In this document: piece after piece, positions 21,296-31,500 of the stretch
Numbering within the stretch: the first letter of the stretch is position 1
How the letters are laid out: every line of letters starts with the position of its first letter
Origin: Rebecca billardiae RCC1528
Taxonomy: Eukaryota; Haptophyta
DNA: 64,000 nt
Direction: 5' to 3'
NCBI GenBank assembly: GCA_965240325.2
Contig: OZ251255.1
Coordinates: forward strand, 310,001-374,000
Position numbers and translations under genes: made by a program
The notes under the pieces: generated by a model
Told to the model about the DNA's origin: nothing
Databases searched by the model: none
What the model saw: only the letters and a program-made list of their open reading frames with translations

Positions 21296-22220
21296 TCAGC
21301 GGCGGAGGGCGCTGAGGCCGCGCACGGCGTGAGGCGCGGCGTCGGCCGAGTCGGTCCGCGGAGGATGCGCGGCGCTGGGCCCGCTGCGCAGCGGTAGTGC
21401 GCCTCACTTTGCCCCGAGCGCCGTCCTCCGCGTCGCCTCCTTCCCGCCTTGGAGCAGCACGCATGTGCGCGCCGCCACCTTGAAGGCGGCACGGGCTTGC
21501 TCAGACGACCGCGCGCGCGTGGCGCGCGACTTGGTCGGCTGCGCGCGCGCGCCGCCGCGGTGCAAGGTAGCGCCGCCGCATGCGCGCGCCGTGCCAGCGC
21601 GAGAGCGTGTGCGCGGACCTGAGTGCGACCTCACACACATGTCGAATGCTGCTTGGCATCCGACTTGCGGACTGACGGGAAGCTGGAAAAGACAGCGGCG
21701 TGAGTGTTGGTCCCATCGATGCGGAGCCTTAGCGTCCACTTGCATTCGTGCTGAGAAGGAATAGACAAGACCAGGCCTTCGTCCTGGGTATCCAATGTCA
21801 CTCAACACCTCGCTGATCGACCCGACGAGTGCCAGCGTGAGGCACAGCAAATCATTCGTGAGAGCAAGCAGACAAGCGAGCACTACGCTCATGAGATGGC
21901 CGTGAGCAAAGGCTCGCGCGGGCACGGCGCGCGCATGCGGCGGCGCTACCTTGCACCGCGGCGGCGCGCGCGCGCAGCCGACCAAGTCGCGCGCCACGCG
22001 CGCGCGGTCGTCTGAGCAAGCCCGTGCCGCCTTCAAGGTGGCGGCGCGCACATGCGTGCTGCTCCAAGGCGGGAAGGAGGCGACGCGGAGGACGGCGCTC
22101 GGGGCAAAGTGAGGCGCACTGCCGCTGCGCAGCGGGCCGAGCGCCGCGCATCCTCCGCGGACCGACTCGGCCGACGCCGCGCCTCACGCCGTGCGCGGCC
22201 TCAGCGCCCTCCGCCGCTGA
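21296..22220. mobile_element. Foldback element with about 305-bp arms
   Basis: Left arm 21,296-21,603 and right arm about 21,914-22,220 are nearly perfect reverse complements. They enclose a spacer of about 310 bp that is less GC-rich and has no recognisable gene. Arms share GGAGCAGCACGCATGTGCGC-like sequence with the 16,775-17,888 element. Inner ends read GCGCGCCGTGCC and GGCACGGCGCGC. Confidence 0.8.
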
Positions 22221-22224
22221 AGTA

Positions 22225-22312
22225 GCACTCGCTCCGCTCCGCTCGCGGCAACCGAGAGGGCTGCCGACCTTCGCGGCTGTCGCCAGCGGAGTTGCTCACC
22301 CTTACTAAAACA
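22225..22312 (-). repeat. Inverted copy of the 16,163-16,255 repeat
   Basis: Reads on the minus strand AAGGGTGAGCAACTCCGCTG through CGCGAAGGTCGGCAGCCCTC to GCGGAGCGGAGCGAGTGCTA, with a 1-3 base difference in the middle. It directly abuts the right end of the 21,296-22,220 foldback. Confidence 0.8.
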
Positions 22313-22350
22313 AAACCCCTCGCGCGGCGAAGGCACCGTACAGGTCGCTG

Positions 22351-23020
22351 CTTCAACTTTCGGACCCGATTGCTGTTCACTTTTTGTGCACGATGGCGGC
22401 GGCGCCCCCGGGGGTCTGCGGCGCTCGAGATCGCGTCTGGCGGCACCCCCAGGGTGTGCCTGAGGTACAACCCAGCGGCTATGTACCATTTAGACGACTT
22501 TGTTCCACTACCATGTGCCCCACGGACGCCACGAGGTCCACGACGGGGCCGCCGACGGCATGCTTCAACTTTCGGACCCGCGGGCTCTCAGCGCGCGCGC
22601 CGAGTCAGAGCCGCTGCCTGGTGAGCCGTGTGAGTCGGGCTAACGGCATCATGCATTCTAGACATAACATACATGCAGTAGACCACCTCAGGAACGGACG
22701 AACATGCTCACTCAGCTTCCGCGCTAGCCGCCCAGACGGCAGCTGCGGCTGCGCCGCCGCGGGCACCGTCGACCACTTTGACTTTCGGACCGCATGCTCT
22801 CAGCATGCACGCGGAGTCTGCTAGCAGCTGCGGCCTGGTAGGCCATTTGAGTCGGGCTGACGGCATCATACATTCCAGACATCACGTGCGTGTAGCAGCC
22901 AAACCCAGGGGCAGGTAAGCATGCTCACCAGGCGACTGTCGATGTCAGCTCCAGACCCTGCGCCGCGGGCACCGTCCGGCGTTCGCCGTCGACGTCGACC
23001 TGGTGAACTTTCGGACCGCC
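22351..23020 (-). repeat. Four diverged units sharing a GGTCCGAAAGTT core
   Basis: On the minus strand GGTCCGAAAGTT (one base varies) recurs at about 23,010, 22,785, 22,570 and 22,360, at intervals near 212-227 bp. The two rightmost units also share longer flanks, such as GAGTCGGGCTRACGGCATCAT and AGCATGCTCAC. The unit overlaps the pseudogene at 22,925-23,450, so it may be a duplicated exon-intron piece of that gene. Confidence 0.6.
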
Positions 23021-23450
23021 GGCCAGCACGCGCACGCGCCGCCTCCGCCTCCTTCTGCGCAGTTCGCGCGGCCTTCTTCTGGTTGAATTCCCGCAACGAC
23101 CACGAGTCATTCTGGCCATCATTGAGCCGCATGTTGTCCGGCTTCGGCGCGGCGACCTCTACGGCGTGTACAGGAAGGATACCGAGCTGGTCGGCGAGCT
23201 CAGCCGCGTCGAACCTCACCGCCTCAGCCTAGCGCACGTCATCAAGTTCGGCCTCGTGCTGCTCACGAAGGCGCGCGAGCTTGGCGGCCTGGCGTGCCGA
23301 CTACTGCTTGGCAAGCTCAACGTTGGCGCGGAAGGCTGGAGCAGTCTTCCAGCGCATCCCCGCCGGCGTGGCTGTGAACACACTCAACTTCGATGATGAG
23401 AGCGTGCCAGAGGGCTCGTTGTCGTCGGCCGAGCACGCAGCCGCGCGCCC
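22925..23450 (-). pseudogene. Unknown gene with two in-frame TAG codons and a frameshift
   Basis: Read from about 23,440 on the minus strand, coding-like protein runs through SKLSVFTATPAGMRWK and RANVELAKQ to a TAG. It resumes in the same frame as ARQAAKLARLREQHEAELDD to a second TAG, then AELADQLGILPVHAVEV, SWSLREFNQKKAARTAQKEA, then shifts frame into GPKVHQVDVDGERRTVPAAQ and ends in TGA. eL31 in this window uses TAG as a normal stop, so reassignment is unlikely and decay is the simplest reading. The family is not recognised. Confidence 0.5.
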
Positions 23451-23799
23451 CAACACCACCGCATGACAGCCGCCTTCTGGGCAACTACCGCGCGCTATAT
23501 CTTGTAGGTCTCCGCTTTCGCGCCTCAACCGAGTACGGCTTGACGCCCTTAGCCGCCTTCATCGAGGCGCTTGCGCTGGGCCCGGCCGGCGCGCACAGCG
23601 TTAGCGCGGGCGTACCGATCAGCGCAGCGCCTGAGCTGCGAGCGGCCGAGGACGATGCCAGCAGGCACCGCGACCCGACTGGTAACGTATAGTGACGGGC
23701 ACGTCACCCCACGCGCCGACAGGCTGCTCAGCCCTGCCGCGGCGCGCCCGCCACGCACCCGCCGATGAGCGAGCCACTGTCGCCATCGCGGCATCGCCC

Positions 23800-23932
23800 G
23801 GGTCCGAAAAACGAAGCAGTCCGAAAAACGAAGCAGCGACCTGTAGTCCCTGTAGCGACCTGTAGTCCCTTTACAAATTGACAAATTGTCCAATACCCTT
23901 TTCCTCACAAATTGTCCAATACCCTTTTCCTC
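23800..23932. repeat. Three consecutive short tandem duplications
   Basis: In order: GTCCGAAAAACGAAGCA twice, GCGACCTGTAGTCCCT twice, and ACAAATTGTCCAATACCCTT followed by TTCCTC twice (26-bp unit, 23,881-23,932). The duplicated pieces are unrelated to one another, and the last is unusually AT-rich for this window. Confidence 0.85.
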
Positions 23933-24114
23933 TAAAAGGGCCAAAACGCGCCATTCTGCTTTACTCACGCCTTGGCGACGTCGCGATGGTGCCCGCCGAC
24001 GCGGCCCCCGCCCCGCTCGCTGGCCCCGGGTGCGAAGCACACGGGGCTGGTGGGGCGGGGGCCGCATGCCTGTGGTGCTCCCCCATGCTCATCTTCGGCA
24101 ATCTCCTGCGCGCT

Positions 24115-25090
24115 CGTCGGCCTCGCGGCACTCCTGCTTGGCTGCGACATGACTACGACTAGTTCTACGACCTCTACGACCACTTCTTCCTCCCTTCGTG
24201 CGCACGCGCTGGCCCTCGCAGAGCCAGTCGGACGCGGCGTGGGTGGCGGCACGAGCGCGGCCAGCGCGCTCGGCCTGCCTGCCTGCGAGCCTCCATGGAT
24301 GCGTGCGCGTGGGGCCGGGTTCTGCCACCGTTCATTGCCAACAGCAACTGGGCACGGACCTGCGACGAGGCATGCCGCCTTTCCCCACGCGCCCTTCAGG
24401 TTGTCCCGGCTCAGCCGGTCGCTTCGGCGGCCGACGGGCCCTCGGCCGGCTCCCCCTTCCCGGGGACTCGGTGGGGCACCGCCAGGAGTGTCTCGCGGCG
24501 GGCGGGCCGAGCGCGCGGGTCGCCAGCTGACCCCGCGACGTTCGATTCGACTGCTCTGCGCTGGCACGTGCACGCGGAGATCAACCACACGCAGCGGGTC
24601 CGGGATAGGCACTGGCACCCTCTTTCTCCAGCCGGCCGCCGGCTGCATCGCCTCGGGGGGCGATGCAGCAGGTGGACGCCGCTGCACCCATCTGGCCCTT
24701 GGCGCTGGCCTCCTCCGTGCCCTTCGCTCCACCCTAGGTGGAGCAGGGGGTGCGGGGTGTGACGCGCCCAGGGGCCAGGTTCCCCAGCATCAAGCACTGC
24801 ATCTGCAGCAGCCCGCCGGCGGGCTGGGCTGCGACATCGACTACCACCTCATCTGCTTCATCGCCCAGAGCGCGCTAGGCGGCGCGCTCACTCTCCAAGC
24901 CCCTCTTCTGCAGCTGCGCGCCGCTTGGCCGGCGCGCGGCGACGCGTACTACGACCTCATCCTCATCCAGGCGCCCACGCGGGCGCACGGGGGCGACAGC
25001 CGCGGCTGCCGCTTGCCGGAGCTGCTCGCCGCTAGGTCGGCGGGCGGCGACATCGACTACGACCTCACCCTCATCCAAGTGCTCCGGAAG
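24115..25090 (-). repeat. Diverged repeats of about 112 bp with coding-like minus frame
   Basis: Three units starting near 24,800, 24,912 and 25,022, plus a degenerate one near 24,115, share CTGC-GC-GCC and CGACCTCA-C-TCATCCA blocks. On the minus strand they read DEGEVVVDVAARRPSGEQL and DEDEVVVRVAARRPSGAQL, then a TAG, then DEADEVVVDVAAQPAGG. The conserved acidic-VVV-DVAA pattern suggests a former repeat protein. No family is recognised. Confidence 0.45.
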
Positions 25091-25395
25091 GCGCTCGGCC
25101 GCGGCGGCATCTGCCGTCGCCGCCGCGTGCCCCAGGCCGAGGCGGTGCTCCATCCCGGCCCCGCTCCCGTAGGGGGGCAGGGCTGCGGGTGGCGCACTGT
25201 CTGACCTGGACGGAAGGCGCGGACGCATTCTATGTGTCTGTTGCACTCTGAGCCTGACGCTTGTCCGATGCTGCCACGTCGTTAAAACGAGCAGACTGCA
25301 CACGATAAATCGAATAACACGATAAATCGAATAAACGAATAACAAATTCCGCACCATCGCCGCGCGATGTGCCCTTGCGATCGAGTTGCGCCAAA

Positions 25396-28300
25396 TTCAG
25401 GCGAGTGAGGTGCCCCGGGCACCTCAAGCGCGCGTTCGCGCAAAAGTCCGCACCGCCGATTTTTCACAGTGGGCGGCAATTTCTGGCGCGCTATTTTCTG
25501 ATTTTCCGCCGTGCGTGGCGCCGCCGCGTCGCGCGCGCTCTCGACGCGCGCGAGCTGCGCGCGCGTGGCGGCGGGTTTGGCCGCGCGGCACTGGGACGGC
25601 TGGGTCCGCACGGCCGAGGAGGCCACTCTTGCCGCGGTGGTCGTGGCGCGGGGACGTCTCCGCCGCTCGCAAACCTCCCGCGAGCGCCTCGCGCCGCCTC
25701 GCGCCGCCTTCACGCCGTCTCCGCGCGCCAACTGCACGCTCTGGACGCCTCGGCGGCAGAGACGCGCGCGGCGCGGTTGTGTGCCGCGTAGACTGGGCCC
25801 ATGCGCGTCCGCTGCCGGTGCGCCCCGACCACGCGCGCGCGCATCCCAGACCTCTCGCCTCACGCGTCGCCGCCGAGCACGGCCGTGCACCGCAGTCCGC
25901 CGTGGTGCCGCCCGCGCGGCCGAGCGAGCAGGCGGCGCGTTGTGGAGCGTGTGACGCGCGAGGCGGGAAGGCTTCAGAGCGCCCGAGCCACCGCCGACCG
26001 GCGGCGCGCACGCGATTGGCTCGAGCCATGGGCGCCGACGGCGCGCGCGCGCGCTGAGCCAGCTGAAGACTTGTGCGCCATGGCACGGCAGCCGCCAATC
26101 GCGGCGCGCGGGCGTGCTGTGCGGCAGGCGCGCTCGGTGCGGGCGCTTCGGGGCGTGGCCTCACGAGAACGGAGCCCCTGGAAGCGCGACGCCTGTGAGC
26201 TCGCCCCGGCCCGTGTGAGTGTGCGCGCATCTGTCAGCAGCACGGGGTGGCCGTCATCATGAGCCATGGCCTGGTCACTGCCGCGCTGGGTGTCGAGTGT
26301 CGACCAGGCACAAAGAACAAGCGAGCATGCGCACTTTTGAAGTTCTCGCATGCGTGGTGCGGCGCTGTGCGTGCACGATCATGCTGGTGCATGCGAGACC
26401 ATTCAGCAGGGCTGTGCGCGTTATTGATCTCCGTACCGGCAGAAGGCTGCCGGCATCCCGGTGTCCAACGCTGCACCTACGCTGACACCTTGAGACGCTC
26501 TTGTCAGCCAGAAACGCGCGCTTCGAGCGCCGCGTGCCCAGGTAGCACGACCCACTACTTCCTGGCTTACGTCAGACCATGTCGGATGACCTGAGCAGCA
26601 GTTGGCGTCATCGTGCGCGGGGGCGCGCGCAAGCCGGCTCTCACTCTGCCCAACGTGCGAGGGCGTAAGGCGGGGGCGTGTGCGCACGAATCGAGTGTCA
26701 GCAGCAGCGCTCGCTCGCGCTCACCGGCGAGAGACGTCTGCTCGCAAGTCGTCTGGGTCAGCAGGCTACCAGCCGTGATAGACGTTGCAGCAGATGGGTT
26801 GGAAGGCTCCACCGCACGCCGGGCACCAGGAGGGCGTGAGCGACCGCAACCGCAGCCGCGCCTGCGTCCGCGAGAGGGCTGAGCACCTGGACCTTGCGCG
26901 TCGCCCTGTCTGGGCGTTGGACCAGATGTCTGTACCCCGCCCTCAGCGTCGCGCGCGGGCTCTGAGCCTGCTGGCGTCTCAACGGCCTACTCATCCGCGC
27001 TGTTGTCGCCATCATCGAGGGAATCACGACCGTCGGCCAGATCGTCGAGCTCGAGCGTGGCAGCCCATCGGGCCACCGTCTTCCTCGTCACCCATACCGA
27101 CCATACCGGCCTCCCGCTCGCCACCCTGAGCTATGCGCCTTCGACAGAGCTCTCGCGCGCGCACGCCATCACAAAGGCTGGCACCCCACCACCCTTCAGG
27201 CCTGCCGGGAACTTGCTGGTGAGCAGTGGGTCTGCGCAGACGCGGCTGCTCCCCGACCGTGCGCCGTGAGTGAGAGAGCTGCCGTGGCGCGCCCGCCTCG
27301 GAGTGAGCAGGCCAGCAACACTGCAGCCATAGCTCTGTGCGCTTCTGACACTGGAGGGCTACGACTTCTGACCAGTAGAGTCGCTCTCTCTCTCTACGGA
27401 AGCACGTGGCTGGCATCGGACAGACGCTCAGATGAAACGCGTCAGGCAGCATGCAAGTGCTCGCATGCGTGCGCGCAAGCGCACGCGGGCCCAGGTAGCC
27501 CCAGAAGCCATACAACTACGCTTCATGCGGCGCTGTTGCCGTGTGTCGTGGCGCGCTCAGCGCGGCAGTGACCAGGCCATGGCTCATGATGACGGCCACC
27601 CCGTGCTGCTGACAGATGCGCGCACACTCACACGGGCCGGGGCGAGCTCACAGGCGTCGCGCTTCCAGGGGCTCCGTTCTCGTGAGGCCACGCCCCGAAG
27701 CGCCCGCACCGAGCGCGCCTGCCGCACAGCACGCCCGCGCGCCGCGATTGGCGGCTGCCGTGCCATGGCGCACAAGTCTTCAGCTGGCTCAGCGCGCGCG
27801 CGCGCCGTCGGCGCCCATGGCTCGAGCCAATCGCGTGCGCGCCGCCGGTCGGCGGTGGCTCGGGCGCTCTGAAGCCTTCCCGCCTCGCGCGTCACACGCT
27901 CCACAACGCGCCGCCTGCTCGCTCGGCCGCGCGGGCGGCACCACGGCGGACTGCGGTGCACGGCCGTGCTCGGCGGCGACGCGTGAGGCGAGAGGTCTGG
28001 GATGCGCGCGCGCGTGGTCGGGGCGCACCGGCAGCGGACGCGCATGGGCCCAGTCTACGCGGCACACAACCGCGCCGCGCGCGTCTCTGCCGCCGAGGCG
28101 TCCAGAGCGTGCAGTTGGCGCGCGGAGACGGCGTGAAGGCGGCGCGAGGCGGCGCGAGGCGCTCGCGGGAGGTTTGCGAGCGGCGGAGACGTCCCCGCGC
28201 CACGACCACCGCGGCAAGAGTGGCCTCCTCGGCCGTGCGGACCCAGCCGTCCCAGTGCCGCGCGGCCAAACCCGCCGCCACGCGCGCGCAGCTCGCGCGC

Positions 28301-28450
28301 GTCGAGAGCGCGCGCGACGCGGCGGCGCCACGCACGGCGGAAAATCAGAAAATAGCGCGCCAGAAATTGCCGCCCACTGTGAAAAATCGGCGGTGCGGAC
28401 TTTTGCGCGAACGCGCGCTTGAGGTGCCCGGGGCACCTCACTCGCCTGAA
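25396..28450. mobile_element. Giant foldback element with 893/895-bp near-identical arms
   Basis: Left arm 25,396-26,288 and right arm 27,556-28,450 are near-perfect reverse complements: mirrored frames of 268, 153 and 147 codons translate identically. The 1,267-bp spacer encodes nothing recognisable. Just inside each outer end lies its own short palindrome, GAGGTGCC-CCG-GGCACCTC. Outer ends read TTCAGGCGAGTGAGG and CCTCACTCGCCTGAA. The right arm stops only 129 bp before the Helitron Rep-helicase start codon. Near-identity implies recent formation or gene conversion. No target-site duplication longer than a few A bases is visible. Confidence 0.85.
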
Positions 28451-28579
28451 AATGGGTCGGGAACAACGGACCGCGTGCGAGCCCCGGCCCGGACCGCCGT
28501 CCGCGCGCAAAAGCAATCCAAAGCGATCCACTGACCGAGCACCGGCAAACGGCCCACACCCCTCGCCCATCCTCTGCCC

Positions 28580-31500
28580 ATGGCGTCGCACCTGCTGCTC
28601 GCGACGGTCGCCGCCGTGCCGGCGCACGCGCCCATGACTCCGGAGCTCGCTCCGCGCCGCGTGCGCACCGATGGCCACGATGGCGACTCAGCTCGCGCCA
28701 TGCATCACGTCGGAGCGCTCGTGGACGCCGAGGCGGACTCAGATCGTGAGTGCATCGAGAACCTCCTGGTGCGCAGCGCCTTCACGCAGCACCTCCAACG
28801 CGACGGCATGTGCTGGGGCGTGGTGCCGGGAGCGGTGAGTGGCGCGCAGATCGTCATGCGCGACAAAACGCGCCGCTCGAGCCTCGCGCCATGCACCGTG
28901 CTGCGAGCAGTGGACAGCAACCGACAGCAGTCTCCCTCCGTTGCGTATGAGGTGCTCAACCCCGACGGCAGCACCGTCCTCGCCGAGTGCGGGCAGATCA
29001 CGCTGGCGAGCTCGCCGCTGCAGCTCTCTCGGCAGGGCCTCGTGCTGCCTGGGTGCACGGTGCGAATCCACGCCGGCGACGCCGATCACGAGATGCGCGG
29101 GGTGGTGACAGGAGCACATCCGGCGGCGGTGGTCGGAGCACAGCAGCGCTCCCTCCCGTGGTACGAGGTGCGCGCGGACGACGGCACTGTGCACGAGTTG
29201 CGCGCCGCGCAATTCGAGCTGGCGACCACGGGGGAGCGCGAGCTCACGCCAGAGGAGCACCTTCGGTACCTGCACGCGCAGCCGGGCGCGCAGCAGCATG
29301 AGGCTGGCTCCTGCCGCGCGCACGCCAATGGCAGAGATGACACCCCAACTCACACGCACACTGAGGCCCAGGCGAGCACGGGTGGCGAGGCGCTCCCCGA
29401 CGCTGGCGAGCACGCGGCGCACGACGCGAAGCGTCGGAAGGCTGCAGCGACCGATGACGAGCTTGCCCTTTCGGTGTCGAGCGCCGCGTGCGCGGTGGTG
29501 AGCGCCACGTGCGCCGCCTTCGTGAGCAAGGAGCAGCACAACACGACGGCAGCCTCAAATGACAACCCGGTGCCCACGCCAGTGACGATCTCTACGGACC
29601 ACCCCGAGATGACAGTGCCGCTGCTCGTGCGGCTGGCGTGCGCACTCGTTCCCCCGGCGGCGTCCGCGCTGCTGAGCCTGCGCTGCCCCACCTCGACCGA
29701 GCTCCCTGGTCTGGACTTCCTGCAGTCGAGTGTGAGCTGGCTGCGTGAGGCTGATCCCACCGTGGCACGGGCAGATGCGAGGGACCAGGATCGTCTGCGC
29801 TGCGTCGCTGCCCTCATCGGTGTGCACTCCGTGGGGGGGAAACGGGGCTGGACGCCTGAGCAGAGCGTGCGGCTTCTCATCGCGCGCAGGCTCGCGGTGG
29901 GCACGCAGCAGCTGTCCAAGCTCACGCTCGACTCCAAGTCGCAGCACGCCTGCAAAAAACAGCTGCAGCGGCTCAAGCGAGCGTTCGCCGATCCGCCCGT
30001 GCCGCTCCTCGTGGTGCAGCTGCGCGGCGTTCTGGACGTGCTCCCCGGTGCGGCGACGTGGGCCACGCACACCTTCTTCAACGACGAGGAGTCCTCCGTG
30101 GCGGCGGTGGCGCGCTCGATGCTGCGCGAGCAGCGTGAGCAGCACAGCCGCGCGCATCGGCCGGGCGCACGGGTCGTGCTGTGCGGGCTGCAGGTGAGCC
30201 GGCAATTCAACGGCTGCGCCGGCATCGTGGACCACTACCAAGCCGGCACGAGCGTGCCGCGCTACGCCGTGCGCATCGCGGACGTGCCCATGCTTCTCTG
30301 CGTGCGCGCCGCGAATCTGAGCGCTGCCGCCACGCGCAACCACGGCTGCGGCGAAGCGCCCCCGCATCACCACCGCCACAGGTCAGTGATGCGAGCGCGC
30401 GCGCAGGACGCCGAGCCGCCCTTCCCTGGGCGGGAGCACGACGCGTCGAGGCCGGCGCTGCCGCTCACGTACGAGTGGCAACGCCTGCCGCTCCCTACTG
30501 AGCTGCTCTCGAGCTGGTCGCTGCCGCCCAGCGCGCAGGTGAGCGGTGGCGCAGCGGGCAGGGCCGGCGGCGCGTGGGCGAGGATCCCGCCGAGTTGGCA
30601 CCTGTGCATCCCGGCTGAGCGCATGGTGCACATGGGCGCGGGTGTGCTCGAGGAGGCCTCGGAGGCGGCTCCGCGCGCGCACGCGTTCAACCTCATGGAC
30701 GTCGCCGCCGCCACAACTGTGGGCGAGATCAGCACGGTCGTGGCTCGCCACCTGCGCGCAAGCTACCACCGCGCGGTGGAGGCGCAGCGGGACGGCTGCC
30801 GCCGTCCCGAGTGCTGCCGGGTGCGCCCCCCCACGGCGGCGCACGGCGCGCCGTGCTGCGCCGAGGCGCGCGAGCCCGCTCAGCCGCACACCCCCGCCAC
30901 CGACGCCGTGCACGAGGTGAGGCTGGCCACGCTCAACAGGTCCGGAGATGGGTCGGTGCTCGGCGCCAGCGTGCTCGACGCGGGCAGCACCGCCGAGGCG
31001 GCGGATCTTTTCAACCGGCAGGCCGATCTCGTCGTCATCAGCCTCCCGCGCGGCGGCGGATCGTCTGGGCTCGAGCGCGCCCTGCAGCGCGCCAGCACGT
31101 CGGCGGCCAACACGCGCCCGCGCGCGCCGGAGCACACGGGCATGCTGAACAACCTCCTTGGGGGCACCACCGAGTACGCTGAGGAGACCAACCTGTCGGG
31201 GATCAACGGCGCGTCGAAGCGGCGGATGCGCGTGCACCTCAAGGAGATCGACGAGGTGCCGAGCCGCGTGTGCTACATGTGCGGCATGGTCGGGTACAAG
31301 GCCGAGCTCCCCGCGCACAACGCCTCGGAAATCAGCAGACTCGAGGACTGCCGTGCGTACACCGTGTTCAGGCACTACCTGCGCAAGAAGGCGCGCGAGC
31401 TGGAGCAGCACGGCATCACCGAGGAGCAGATGATGCTGTGCAAACCGCATTCCGGCGGCGGCTGCACCGTGTACGCGTGCAGCGCGTGCCGCTCCTCGCG

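Noticed and set aside
22925-23450. TAG stop-codon reassignment
   Set aside because: eL31 ends in TAG at the expected length, and the same remnant also has a frameshift, so decay is simpler.
23972-25204. 410-codon plus-strand frame
   Set aside because: Composition is Arg/Ala/Gly/Pro-rich without a domain, and the protein-level conservation of the repeats lies on the minus strand.
25396-28450. Mirror-image 268-, 153- and 147-codon frames as duplicated genes
   Set aside because: They appear identically in both arms only because the arms are inverted copies, and the proteins are Arg/Ala-rich without domains.
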